Assembly (NCBI GenBank): GCA_024709365.1
Contig: JANJWV010000172.1
Span: forward strand, 1-49,744
Source of the DNA: Desulfomicrobium sp.
GTDB taxonomy: Bacteria; Desulfobacterota; Desulfovibrionia; Desulfovibrionales; Desulfomicrobiaceae
Length of the DNA stretch: 49,744 nt
Direction of reading: 5' to 3'
Below, in pieces: positions 40,658-49,569 of this stretch. Every line of letters begins with the position of its first letter. Position 1 is the first letter of the stretch. Both the position numbers and the translations under genes were made by a program. The notes under the pieces are model-generated. The model saw only the letters and a list, made by a program, of their open reading frames with translations. It was not told the DNA's origin and searched no databases.

Positions 40658-41815
40658 ATGAGCTTCACCGAACTGCGCAAATTCGTCGCCCCTGAAACGA
40701 TCTTCGGCGTCGGCGCCCTGCTCGTGGCCGGGCAGTACGCCAGCAAGTTCGGCATGATGCGCCCCCTCGTGGTGACCGACCCCGGAATCGTGGAGGCGGG
40801 CTGGGCCGGCAAGGTCCTGGAGAGCCTGGCGGCCTTCGACATCGAAGGGGTCCTGTTCTCCGCTGTCTCGCCCAACCCCAGGGCCGAGGAAGTCATGGCA
40901 GGGGCCATGACGTACATGGAGCACGGCTGCGACGGCCTGGTGGCCGTGGGCGGCGGCAGCCCCATGGACTGCGCCAAGGGCATCGGCATCGTGGTCTCCA
41001 ACGGCGGCCACATCCTCGATTACGAAGGCGTGGACAAGATCATCGTGCCCATGCCGCCGCTCATCGGCATCCCGACCACGGCCGGCACCTCTGCCGACGT
41101 GTCGCAGTTCGCCATCATCAACGACACCGAGCGCAAGACCAAGATCGCCATCATCAGCAAGACCATCATCCCCGATGTGGCGCTCATCGACCCCCAGACC
41201 CTGACCACCAAGAGCCCCTATCTCGTGGCCTGCACCGGCATGGACGCCCTGGTCCACGCCATCGAGGCCTTCGTCTCCAGCGCCCATTCGCCCATGAGCG
41301 ACCTGCACGCCCTGGAGGCCATCAGGCTCGTGACCGGCAGCCTCCTGGCCTCCCTGCAGAACCCCGGCGACATGGAGCTGCGCGCCAAGACCATGCTCGG
41401 CAGCATGCAGGCCGGCCTGGCCTTCTCCAACGCCAGCCTCGGGGCGGTCCACGCCATGGCCCACAGCCTGGGCGGCTACAAGGACCTGCCCCACGGCGAG
41501 TGCAACGCCATGCTCCTGCCCCACGTCATCGACTTCAACTTCCCGGCGGCCCCCGAACGCTTCCGGGTCATCGCGGAAACCATGGGCATCGACTGCCGCG
41601 GGCTGAACAACAAGGAGATCAGAGCACGCCTCCTGCAGGCCATGATCGAGCTGCGCAACGCCGTCGGCATCCGCGAACATCTCGGGCAGAAAGGAATCCG
41701 CACCGGCGACATCCCGGTGCTCTCGGCCAAGGCCGTGCTCGACCCGTGCCTGGTGACCAATCCCAAAACCGCCACCACCCGCGACATCCAAGTCATCTAT
41801 GAAGAAGCGACCTGA
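40658..41815 (+). CDS. Iron-containing alcohol dehydrogenase
   Basis: A 385-residue group III alcohol dehydrogenase. VGGGSPMDCAKGI and IPTTAGTSADVSQFA are the NAD-binding parts; metal-ligand helices are DALVHAIEAFVS, GAVHAMAHSLGG and DLPHGECNAMLLPH, with the conserved His and Asp residues. GGAGG lies upstream of ATG 40658. The sensor kinase that follows starts inside its last codons, so both are one transcript; the kinase may read the redox or aldehyde state this enzyme affects. Confidence 0.93.
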   Translation: MSFTELRKFVAPETIFGVGALLVAGQYASKFGMMRPLVVTDPGIVEAGWAGKVLESLAAFDIEGVLFSAVSPNPRAEEVMAGAMTYMEHGCDGLVAVGGGSPMDCAKGIGIVVSNGGHILDYEGVDKIIVPMPPLIGIPTTAGTSADVSQFAIINDTERKTKIAIISKTIIPDVALIDPQTLTTKSPYLVACTGMDALVHAIEAFVSSAHSPMSDLHALEAIRLVTGSLLASLQNPGDMELRAKTMLGSMQAGLAFSNASLGAVHAMAHSLGGYKDLPHGECNAMLLPHVIDFNFPAAPERFRVIAETMGIDCRGLNNKEIRARLLQAMIELRNAVGIREHLGQKGIRTGDIPVLSAKAVLDPCLVTNPKTATTRDIQVIYEEAT

Positions 41816-44060
41816 CGAGCAGGTGAGCGACACGACGTCCCTGCGCGACAAGATTGTCGGCCTGAGCGAGTCATCGGGCCGCAAGAGCTATTATCCCATG
41901 CTGCAGCAGAAGATCCGGGAGCTGCAGAACGAGATTTCCGAGAGGTGGCGCGCGGAGAACACGCTGCGCCAGACCCTGGCGCGCATCAGCCGGCAGCAGG
42001 CCGTCATGGCCGAGATTTCCACGGACCCCAACGTGTTTCACGGCCGGCTGCGGGACGCGGCCCCCATGATCACCGTCAAGATGAGCCATGCCCTGGAGGT
42101 CAGCCGGACAGGCCTCTGGATCAGGCAGGGTGAGCGATTCATCTGCCTGGACAAGTTCGACGCCCGCTACGACGCCCACAGTTCCGGCCAGATTCTCAGG
42201 CTTGAAGAGTTCCCGACGTACCATGCGGCCATAGTCCGGGAAGTGGTCGCGGCCGACAACGTCTACACGGATCCCCGGACCATGGCCTTCGCCTCGTCCT
42301 ACCTCGCGCCCCACGGCATCGAGTCCATGCTCGACGTGCCTGTGCAGATCGAAGGCGAACTCGCCGGCATCATTTCCTTCGAACACACCGCAAGCCCACG
42401 AGCCTGGCAGCCCGACGAAATCACCTTCGCCGGCCGCGTGGCCGATCAGGTGGCGCTGATCATGGAGAACAAGCGCAGGCGCATGGCCGAGGAGCGGCTC
42501 AGGGAGGCCCACGCCGAACTGACCAGGAACTTCCGCTTCACGGAGGTGCTTCTCGACGCCATCCCCATCCCCCTGTTCTACAAGGACTCGAACCTGCGCT
42601 ACCTCGGCTGCAACCGAGCCTTCACGGAGGTCATGGGCGTAAGCCGCGAGGAGATCCAGGGCAAGACCACCCGGGACTTGTGGCCCGACCTTTCACCCAC
42701 CTATGAGGATAACGACCGCTACCTGCTGCGCGGCGCACCCAGAAGCACCTACGAGGCCAAGGTCCGCGACAAGGATGGAAGCCTGCGCGAGGTCATCTTC
42801 GCCAAGCAGGTCTTCTTCGACGAGCGCAACCGCACGGACGGCATCATCGGCTCCTTCGTGGACATCACGGAGCGCATCCGTTCGGAAAAGGAGTCGCAGC
42901 GCCTGCGGACATTGCTGTCGAACATCATCAACTCAATGCCGTCCATGCTCATCGGCGTGGACGCCGACGGCCGCATCGCGCAATGGAACCAGCAGGCGGC
43001 CAGCGTGACGGGCATCGACGAAGATGAGGCCAGAGGCAAACCCCTCGGGCAGATCGTGCCGTGGCTCGAACCGGAGATGCGCAGGATTCGTCAGTCCATC
43101 GCCGACAAGAAGCCCTTTTTCGAGGGGAAACTGCGCAGAATCGTGGACGGGGAGACGCTCTTCGAGGACGTGACCATCTACCCCCTCATCAGCAACGGCG
43201 TGGAGGGCGCGGTCATCCGCATCGACGACGTGACGGACAAGGTCCGCATCGAGGACGTGCTGGTCCAGTCGGAAAAGATGCTCTCCGTCGGGGGCTTGGC
43301 AGCCGGCATGGCCCACGAGATCAACAACCCGCTGGCGTCCATCATGGGCAACGCCCAGGTCCTGGAGACACGCCTGACCCAGCCCCTGCCGCAGAACGCG
43401 GCCGCGGCCCGGGAGGCAGGCATCACCATGGAGGCCCTGCGCACGTACCTGGAGTTGCGGGGCATCCCGAAAATGCTCCTGTCCATCCGCAGCTCGGGGG
43501 CCCAGGCGGCCCAGATCGTCAGCAACATGCTCAGTTTCAGCCGCAAGAGCGACGCGGCCCTCGTCCCGGAGGACATCACCGCCATCCTGGACAAGACCCT
43601 GGAACTGGCCAGCACGGACTACAACCTCAAAAAGAACTACGACTTCAAGAAAATTCAGATCGTCAGGGAGTACGAACCGGGCCTGCCCATGGTCCTGGGC
43701 TCCGCGAGCAAGCTGCAGCAGGTCTTTCTGAATCTTTTCCGGAACGGAGCCGAAGCCATGGGGGAAAAAGGATACCCCGAAGGGCAGGGCCCGCTCTTCA
43801 CCCTGCGGGCGCGAAGCAATCCGCCCTGGGTGCGGATCGAGCTTGAGGACAACGGCCCGGGGCTTGAGGAACCGGTGCGCAAGCGCATCTTCGAGCCGTT
43901 CTTCACCACCAAGCCCGTGGACAAAGGCACCGGGCTTGGCCTGTCGGTATCCTACTTCATCGTCACCGAGGACCACTCGGGCGTGATGAGCGTGCAGACC
44001 GCCGTGGGCGAATGGACGCGCTTCGTCATCGACCTGCCCGCCGCACCCCGCCGCAAATGA
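41799..44060 (+). CDS. GAF-PAS-PAS sensor histidine kinase
   Basis: A soluble 753-residue kinase, no membrane segments. A coiled N-terminus is followed by GAF (about 60-225), PAS (about 245-360: LLDAIPIPLFYKDSNLRYLG, then the C-terminal DITERIRSEKE), a second PAS (about 375-485: NIINSMPSMLIGVDADG), HisKA with His near 506 (AAGMAHEINNPLASIMGN) and an unusual insert of about 35 residues before LLSIRSSGAQAAQI, and HATPase (LFRNGAEAMGEKG, GTGLGLSVSYFIV). It overlaps the dehydrogenase gene by 17 bases; GTG 41823 is an alternative start. No response regulator is adjacent. Confidence 0.9.
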   Translation: MKKRPDEQVSDTTSLRDKIVGLSESSGRKSYYPMLQQKIRELQNEISERWRAENTLRQTLARISRQQAVMAEISTDPNVFHGRLRDAAPMITVKMSHALEVSRTGLWIRQGERFICLDKFDARYDAHSSGQILRLEEFPTYHAAIVREVVAADNVYTDPRTMAFASSYLAPHGIESMLDVPVQIEGELAGIISFEHTASPRAWQPDEITFAGRVADQVALIMENKRRRMAEERLREAHAELTRNFRFTEVLLDAIPIPLFYKDSNLRYLGCNRAFTEVMGVSREEIQGKTTRDLWPDLSPTYEDNDRYLLRGAPRSTYEAKVRDKDGSLREVIFAKQVFFDERNRTDGIIGSFVDITERIRSEKESQRLRTLLSNIINSMPSMLIGVDADGRIAQWNQQAASVTGIDEDEARGKPLGQIVPWLEPEMRRIRQSIADKKPFFEGKLRRIVDGETLFEDVTIYPLISNGVEGAVIRIDDVTDKVRIEDVLVQSEKMLSVGGLAAGMAHEINNPLASIMGNAQVLETRLTQPLPQNAAAAREAGITMEALRTYLELRGIPKMLLSIRSSGAQAAQIVSNMLSFSRKSDAALVPEDITAILDKTLELASTDYNLKKNYDFKKIQIVREYEPGLPMVLGSASKLQQVFLNLFRNGAEAMGEKGYPEGQGPLFTLRARSNPPWVRIELEDNGPGLEEPVRKRIFEPFFTTKPVDKGTGLGLSVSYFIVTEDHSGVMSVQTAVGEWTRFVIDLPAAPRRK

Positions 44061-44063
44061 AAA

Positions 44064-44085
44064 CGGCAGGCCCGGGGGCCTGCCG
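44064..44085 (-). terminator. Terminator for the MltD-like gene (also near the kinase end)
   Basis: A GC-rich 10-bp stem (44064-44073 with 44076-44085) between convergent genes. On the minus strand TTTTCATTT follows. Confidence 0.65.
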
Positions 44086-44114
44086 CAATCTGACGCACGC
44101 GCTTTCCGCAGCAA

Positions 44115-45749
44115 CTAGCGGGAATAGACCTTGAGCTGATCGCCGGGTCGGATGTGACTGTTGGCCGCCAGCTTGTTCCAGCTGAGCAGGTCCTCGGCGC
44201 TCACGCCGAAACGCTTGGCGATGGACCACAGGGTGTCGCCCTGCCGGACCTGATAGCTGACCAGTTCCTTGCGCACGGTCTGGGCCTGGGCCTGGGCCTT
44301 TTTGGTTTCCTCGCGTCCCGCGTCGGGCACGAACAGCTTCTGGCCGACCTTGAGGGTTGCGGAGCCTTTCATGCCGTTGGCTTGAAGCAGGGTCGAGGGA
44401 TCGGTCTCGAACTGCTTGGCTATGGACCACACGCTGTCGCCCTGTCGAACCACGTAGTTGGCCCGCTTGGAAGCCCACTTCTTCGTCTCGGCCACGGCGG
44501 GAGCGCCTTCGCCCGAAGCCTGGCCGGGAACGCGCAAGACCTGCCCCACGCTCAGTTTCTTGACCGTGTTGGCCTTCTGCAGATCCTTGACCGGAACGTT
44601 GAACTTCTTGGCCACGCCCCACCAGGTATCGCCGGGCTGCACCCTGTGGCTGGCGTACTCCGTGCGTTTGACGATGACCGGCTTCTTCAGGAACTCCTCG
44701 GCCTTGGCCACGAGGTGGCCGGGCACCGCGACCTGTATGGACCGCGTGGGCGGCGCCTCCTGCTTGCGCAGGGCGGGGTTCAGCTCCCGGAAGGACTTCC
44801 AGTCCATGCCCATGCTTTTGGCCATGGCCTGCAGATCCGTACCCGGAGCGGCCTTCAGCTTGGAAGGAGTCGCGGGCCGTCTGTCGAAATCGAGGGGCTC
44901 GAAGCCCAGTTTCTCAAGGTTCCTGGCCACCTTGACCAGGGCGAGAAACTTGGGGACGTACAGTTTCGTTTCCTTCTTCAGGTCCTCGGAAGCTTCGCAC
45001 AGGGTGAAATAATCCTCGCTGCCGGTCTTCTTCAGGGCCCGACCCACCGCACCCTCGCCGGCATTGTACGCCGCCAGGGCCAGGGGCCAGTCCCCGAACT
45101 CCGCATACAGCTTCTTCAGGTACGCGATGGCCGCCTCGGTGGACTTGTACGGGTCGCGCCGCTCGTCCACCCAGCTGTCCACGGTCAGCCCGTAAATCCT
45201 GCCGGTCTGGGGCATGAACTGCCAGATGCCGCCGGCGCCGGCCGGGGAGACGGCGAAGGGGTTGAAACCGCTCTCGGCGAAAGGAAGGTAGATGAGGTCC
45301 TCGGGCAGGCCTTCGGCCAGAAAACGCGCCCGGATGTGCGGCAGATAGGGCTGGGCCCTCTTGAGCCACCCTTCCATGGTCCCCCGATGGGAATGGGCGT
45401 AGTAGTGAAAATAGCGCTGGACTTCCGCATTATCATCGGTATCCAGAGCGACAGGAAAGGACATCTGCGCATCGAGGATGCTTTTTTCCTCGGCGGACAG
45501 CTCACTGCCCGCGGGAATGTCCTCCCGGCCCTGCAGGACATCGACGTAGTCGACATCCTCGTCCTGGGCCGAAACTTCCTGGGTGGCGTTGCCGGAGTCG
45601 GGGGATGCGTCCTCTGCCTCTCCGGCGTCCTGCGCCGTCACGTCCACACCCGGTCCGACAGAGGCCGGGTTCTGGGCCTGCTTTGCGGGCATACACCCGG
45701 CAAGGGCCAGCAGGACGGCGAGCAGGATCACTCGTATATCGACTGTCAA
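44115..45749 (-). CDS. mltD: MltD-like membrane-bound lytic transglycosylase with LysM repeats
   Basis: A 544-residue lipoprotein that cleaves peptidoglycan. The start is TTG at 45749 with AGGAG six bases upstream; no ATG gives a signal. The lipobox is LALAGC. A low-complexity acidic stretch follows, then the SLT domain (about 190-310: YLPFAESGFNPFAVSPAGAG with catalytic Glu, GIWQFMPQTGRIYGL, LAAYNAGEGAV). The C-terminus has three LysM domains (QPGDTWWGVAKKF, RQGDSVWSIAKQF, RQGDTLWSIAKRF) that bind glycan, and one degenerate LysM-like region before them. Confidence 0.92.
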   Translation of the reverse strand: MTVDIRVILLAVLLALAGCMPAKQAQNPASVGPGVDVTAQDAGEAEDASPDSGNATQEVSAQDEDVDYVDVLQGREDIPAGSELSAEEKSILDAQMSFPVALDTDDNAEVQRYFHYYAHSHRGTMEGWLKRAQPYLPHIRARFLAEGLPEDLIYLPFAESGFNPFAVSPAGAGGIWQFMPQTGRIYGLTVDSWVDERRDPYKSTEAAIAYLKKLYAEFGDWPLALAAYNAGEGAVGRALKKTGSEDYFTLCEASEDLKKETKLYVPKFLALVKVARNLEKLGFEPLDFDRRPATPSKLKAAPGTDLQAMAKSMGMDWKSFRELNPALRKQEAPPTRSIQVAVPGHLVAKAEEFLKKPVIVKRTEYASHRVQPGDTWWGVAKKFNVPVKDLQKANTVKKLSVGQVLRVPGQASGEGAPAVAETKKWASKRANYVVRQGDSVWSIAKQFETDPSTLLQANGMKGSATLKVGQKLFVPDAGREETKKAQAQAQTVRKELVSYQVRQGDTLWSIAKRFGVSAEDLLSWNKLAANSHIRPGDQLKVYSR

Positions 45750-45881
45750 AACAATCTCCTGGTCAAATGTTGGCCCCTGGGACGCGAAAAATCCATCCCA
45801 GCGAGATCGAGCATTTTGCCCTGCTACAGAAAAAAAACCGAAATTGCAAACCCGCCAGCCCGGCTCATCACGGATCAGCAC

Positions 45882-46628
45882 ATGAACGAAAATTCCGACC
45901 TCAGAAGCCATCTGACCCCCGGCCGCAAGCCCGTCCTCGAACTTCTCCGCACACGTCCCGAGGTCCTCGACACGGTCTTCCTGGCCGAGGACGCGCCCGG
46001 CCTGGGGGACGTCCTCGGGCAATGCAAGGAGGCCGGCGTGCGCTTCCGCAAGGTACGCCGCGCCGAACTGGACCGCATGTTCCCCGGCAACCACCAGGGC
46101 GTGGTGGGCCGTTTGCGTGGGCGGCAACTCGTGGAGCTGGACAGCCTCATCGCCGAAGCCGGCCGCTGCCCCTTTCCCCTCATCCTGGCTCTCGACCAGG
46201 TTCAGGACCCCGGCAACGTCGGCACCCTGGCCCGCACCCTGCTGGCCCTGGGCGGGGCCGGCCTTCTGTTCCCGCGCGACCGCACGGCCTTCATCGGCCC
46301 GGCCGCGGCAAAGGCGGCGGCGGGAGCCCTGGACCGGCTGCCCCTGTGCCAGGTGGTCAACCTGGCCCGCGCCCTGGACGCCTGCACCGAAGCGGGCCTG
46401 ACGATTTACGGCTCCGCCGCAGGACCGGCAAGCACGGACCTCTTCACGGCCAGGCTCGATTTCCCGGCGGTGCTGGTGCTCGGCAACGAGGACAAGGGAA
46501 TGCGCCCGAACGTGGGCAAGCGCTGCGCGGCCATGCTCTCCATCCCCATGCGGGGCGGGTTCGACTCCCTGAACGTGGCCCAGGCGGGGGCCATGATCAT
46601 GACGGAGATGCTGCGCCGAAGAAGCTGA
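45882..46628 (+). CDS. rlmB: 23S rRNA 2'-O-ribose methyltransferase, TrmH/RlmB type
   Basis: A 248-residue SpoU-family protein. It starts with the substrate-binding N-domain (GRKPVLELLRTRPEVL, VGRLRGRQLV). The SPOUT knot follows: LALDQVQDPGNVGTLARTLL (motif 1), VLVLGNEDKGMRPNV (motif 2), and IPMRGGFDSLNVAQAGAMIM (motif 3 with Asn). The ribosome site is weak. It faces the flagellar genes with only 10 bases between ends. Confidence 0.9.
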   Translation: MNENSDLRSHLTPGRKPVLELLRTRPEVLDTVFLAEDAPGLGDVLGQCKEAGVRFRKVRRAELDRMFPGNHQGVVGRLRGRQLVELDSLIAEAGRCPFPLILALDQVQDPGNVGTLARTLLALGGAGLLFPRDRTAFIGPAAAKAAAGALDRLPLCQVVNLARALDACTEAGLTIYGSAAGPASTDLFTARLDFPAVLVLGNEDKGMRPNVGKRCAAMLSIPMRGGFDSLNVAQAGAMIMTEMLRRRS

Positions 46629-46638
46629 AGGCGGGAGG

Positions 46639-46908
46639 CTACTTGATGTACTGAGGGAAGTTCAGGAACACGTCCTGGGTGAAGGTGATCATCTTGTCCA
46701 TGATCCATGGGAAGGAAATGAGCAGCGCCACGAAGACGGCGATGATCTTGGGCACGAAGGTCAGCGTCATCTCCTGAATCTGGGTCGCGGCCTGCAGGAT
46801 GCTGACCAGCACGCCGACCCCCAGTCCCACGCCCAGCATGGGCAGGGAAATGGCCAGGGTCAGTTCGATGGACTGCCGCGCGAAACCTATCACGAATTCT
46901 GGGGTCAT
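46639..46908 (-). CDS. fliQ: Flagellar export apparatus protein FliQ
   Basis: An 89-residue protein with two transmembrane helices (ISLPMLGVGLGVGVLVSILQ and FVPKIIAVFVALLISFPW) and the family segment QAATQIQEMTL between them. It is part of the type III export gate, with FliP and FliR. Confidence 0.95.
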   Translation of the reverse strand: MTPEFVIGFARQSIELTLAISLPMLGVGLGVGVLVSILQAATQIQEMTLTFVPKIIAVFVALLISFPWIMDKMITFTQDVFLNFPQYIK

Positions 46909-46929
46909 GGGTTCACTCCTTGACTCGGG

Positions 46930-47718
46930 CTAGACGAAACTGTTGACGAGGGAGCCGATGAGCAGGTTCCAGCCGTCGACCATGACGAAGAGCAGGATCT
47001 TGAACGGCAGGGACACCATGACCGGCGGCAGCATCATCATGTCCATGGACAGAAGGATGCTCGCCACGACCATGTCGAGGATCAGGAACGGGATGTAGAT
47101 CAGAAACCCGATCTGGAAGCCCGTCTTGAGCTCGCTGATGACATAGGCCGGAATGAGGACCATGGTCGGGACCTCTTCCTTGTTCTTGGGCCGCTCCAAG
47201 CCCGTGATGGAAAAGAACACGGACAGGTCCTTTTCCCGGGTGTGCTTGAAGAGGAACGTCCTGAGGGGTGTCTCGGCCCGTTCGATGGCCACGTCGTACC
47301 CGATCTCTTCCTTCAGGTAGGGCTGCAGGGCCGTGTCTTTGATGGTCCGTCCCGTGGGCATCATGATGACCACGGTCATGAAGATGGCCAGCGAGGCCAG
47401 GACCTGGTTCGGCGGCATCTGCTGGGTGCCCATGGCCTGCCGCAGGAAGTGGAAGACGATGATGATGCGGGTGAAGGACGTGACCGTCAGCACGATGGCG
47501 GGGGCCAGGGACAGGACCGTCAGCAGGGCCATGACCTCCAGGGCCACGGCCACCTTCTGGGGCTCGGCCTGGGCGCTGGACAGGGACAGGGACAGGGACG
47601 GGACGCTCGGGGCCTGCTGGGCCAGGGCCACCAGGGGAAAGAGCAGGAGAAGGCTAGGAAGAAGAATCCTGGCCGCTTTCACGCTCCAGTGCGGTCTGAA
47701 AATCCGGGGTGGGGTCAT
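46930..47718 (-). CDS. fliP: Flagellar export apparatus protein FliP
   Basis: A 262-residue export-gate protein with a cleavable signal peptide (ILLPSLLLLFPLVALAQ) and four helices. Conserved parts are SLAPAIVLTVTSFTRIIIVF, TQQMPPNQVLASLAIFMT, PAYVISELKTGFQIGF, and SMDMMMLPPVMVSLPFKILL. ATG 47718 overlaps fliO by 65 bases; GTG 47682 would leave a normal signal peptide and a shorter overlap and is a real alternative. Confidence 0.94.
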   Translation of the reverse strand: MTPPRIFRPHWSVKAARILLPSLLLLFPLVALAQQAPSVPSLSLSLSSAQAEPQKVAVALEVMALLTVLSLAPAIVLTVTSFTRIIIVFHFLRQAMGTQQMPPNQVLASLAIFMTVVIMMPTGRTIKDTALQPYLKEEIGYDVAIERAETPLRTFLFKHTREKDLSVFFSITGLERPKNKEEVPTMVLIPAYVISELKTGFQIGFLIYIPFLILDMVVASILLSMDMMMLPPVMVSLPFKILLFVMVDGWNLLIGSLVNSFV

Positions 47719-48010
47719 GGTCTGCCTTGTGCTCCGCGATCAGGTTGATGCCGGCGTCGGTGACGCCCAGCACCAGAAGCCTATTCAAGAAGCGGACCAC
47801 CACCAGCTGTTTGCGCGGGCCGAGAGCCACGCGCTCCTCGATCCGCAGGGCGCCGGCCCCGCGGCCCTGCAGGCGTGCGGCCAGCCCGAAACGCTTGAGG
47901 AGCGCCAAGGCCAGAAAAATGAGCCCGAGGATGAGCAGCAGCGCCGCCGCCATCTTGACGGCGGCCAGCCCCAGCCCCGCGCCTGCGCCTGTCAGGGTTG
48001 CGTTATCCAA
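47654..48010 (-). CDS. fliO: Flagellar biosynthesis protein FliO
   Basis: A 118-residue protein with one transmembrane helix (MAAALLLILGLIFLALALLK) and the cytoplasmic FliO motif (RIEERVALGPRKQLVVVRFL, LLVLGVTDAGINLI). It helps assemble FliP. Its ends overlap fliN (8 bases) and fliP. Confidence 0.92.
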   Translation of the reverse strand: MDNATLTGAGAGLGLAAVKMAAALLLILGLIFLALALLKRFGLAARLQGRGAGALRIEERVALGPRKQLVVVRFLNRLLVLGVTDAGINLIAEHKADHDPTPDFQTALERESGQDSSS

Positions 48011-48566
48011 GCTGCTTCACCCGCTCGATGGGGCTGATGATGTCCGTCAGGCGAACGCCGAACTTCTCGTTGATGACCACGGCCTCGCCGCGCGCCACGA
48101 GCTTGCCGTTGACCAGGATCTCCAGGGGCTCGCCGGCCAGCTTGTTCAGTTCGATGACCGAGCCCTGCCCGAGCTGCAACAGTTCGTTGATGAGGAGCTT
48201 GGTGCTGCCGAGCTGGGCCGAGACCTCCAGCGGGATGTCGAGGATGAAATCCAGGTCCTTGCGCAGGTTGTCGGGTTTGGGGGCCTTGGCCTCGCCCGTC
48301 AAATCTTTGTATTCAAAATCCCGACTCTGGGCGGAAAGCTGCTTCTGCTTCTTTTCGCGCTGGATTTTGCCCTCCTCCTCGTCGGCCAGGGCCTTGGCCC
48401 ATTCCTCGGCCAGGGCCTGGTCCGAGCCGCCCGCCTCCTGCTCCTTGAGGGCCGCGCTCCAGGCGTCGGCCAGGTCCTGCCCCTCTCCGCCGGCGGACTC
48501 CGCGGTGCTCTGCTCTTCGAGGGCTGCGGCCCACTCCGCCGCCAGTTTGTCCTGATCTTCGACCAT
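48003..48566 (-). CDS. fliN: Flagellar motor switch protein FliN with extended N-terminus
   Basis: A 187-residue C-ring protein. The SpoA/FliN domain occupies about 105-187 (FILDIPLEVSAQLGSTKLLI, GSVIELNKLAGEPLEILVNG, INEKFGVRLTDIISP). The N-terminal half is acidic and contains three repeats of the pattern L-A-x-x-W-x-x-A-L (W12, W36, W56). These could be short binding motifs, for example for CheY or FliH. FliN of E. coli is about 137 residues, so the extension is real. Confidence 0.92.
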   Translation of the reverse strand: MVEDQDKLAAEWAAALEEQSTAESAGGEGQDLADAWSAALKEQEAGGSDQALAEEWAKALADEEEGKIQREKKQKQLSAQSRDFEYKDLTGEAKAPKPDNLRKDLDFILDIPLEVSAQLGSTKLLINELLQLGQGSVIELNKLAGEPLEILVNGKLVARGEAVVINEKFGVRLTDIISPIERVKQLG

Positions 48567-48575
48567 ACCGTACCC

Positions 48576-49553
48576 CTAGTAATTGAGTTCCTGTTCCTTG
48601 ATGACCTTGAAGGCCTTGTTTCCCTTGACGAACCCCGGCTGTCCCAAAAATTTGAGCACGCCCTGGATGCGGGCCGTGAGGAGATCGTCCTCGTCCTGAT
48701 CCAGGAGCAGGATGTCCCCGACCTTGAGGTCGAGAAGCTGCCGGCCGGTCATCTGCGTCGTGCCGAAGGTCACGCCCACGTCCACGGGCGTCTCCATGAG
48801 CCGGTCCCGGAAGCGCGAGATCCAGGCGTGGTCGATTTCCAGGCGCTCGGTCTGGAAGGCGGCGTACAGCTTGGACCGGATGGGCTCGATGGTGGCGTAG
48901 GGCAGGGCCAGGACCATGGAGCCCAGGGCGTTCTCCAGCTCCACCTCGAAGGAGATGACCACGACCACGTCGCTGGGCGGGACGATGGTCGCGAACTGCG
49001 GGTTGATTTCCGAGCGCAGGAGCTCGATGCTGACCTCGTGCACCGGCCGCCAGGCGTCCTCCAGGTTGGCCAGGATGATCTTGACCACCTTGACGATGAT
49101 GGACTGCTCGATGGGCGTGAAGTCGCGCCCCTCGATCTTGGGCTGGCTGCCCGCCCCGCCGAAGAAGTTCTCGACCAGGGAGAAGACCAGACGCGTGTCG
49201 ACCACCAGCAGGGCGTTGCCGCGCAGGGGCTCTATCTTGAAGATGTTGATGCTCGTGGGCACGGGCAGGGAGCGCATGAAGTCCCCGAACTTGGACATGT
49301 CGATGGAGATGGGGTTCACGTCCACCCGCTTGCGCATGGTGTTGGCCAGGGCGCTGGTGCACAGGCGCGAGAAGCGGTCGTTGATGATCTCGAGCACCGG
49401 CATGCGGCCGCGGATGATGCGGTCCTGGTTGGCCAGGTCGAAGGACACGACGCCGCTCTGATCCTCGACGACCTCCTCCTCGGTCTCGATCTCCCCGCCC
49501 GAGATGCCCCGCAGCAGGGCATCGACCTCGTCCTGGTTCAGGATCTTGCTCAT
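48576..49553 (-). CDS. fliM: Flagellar motor switch protein FliM
   Basis: A 325-residue switch protein. It begins with SKILNQDEVDALLRGISGG, the CheY-P binding region. The FliM middle domain follows (RLCTSALANTMRKRVDV, NALLVVDTRLVFSLVENFFG), then the SpoA domain (GVTFGTTQMTGRQLLDLKVG). It lies nine bases before fliN, with fliL upstream. Confidence 0.95.
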   Translation of the reverse strand: MSKILNQDEVDALLRGISGGEIETEEEVVEDQSGVVSFDLANQDRIIRGRMPVLEIINDRFSRLCTSALANTMRKRVDVNPISIDMSKFGDFMRSLPVPTSINIFKIEPLRGNALLVVDTRLVFSLVENFFGGAGSQPKIEGRDFTPIEQSIIVKVVKIILANLEDAWRPVHEVSIELLRSEINPQFATIVPPSDVVVVISFEVELENALGSMVLALPYATIEPIRSKLYAAFQTERLEIDHAWISRFRDRLMETPVDVGVTFGTTQMTGRQLLDLKVGDILLLDQDEDDLLTARIQGVLKFLGQPGFVKGNKAFKVIKEQELNY

Positions 49554-49569
49554 AGACTTCCCGCAGGCC

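Noticed and set aside
44154-45881. Long upstream extension of the rlmB frame to 44154
   Set aside because: It is the antisense of the lytic transglycosylase gene; the methyltransferase begins at ATG 45882.
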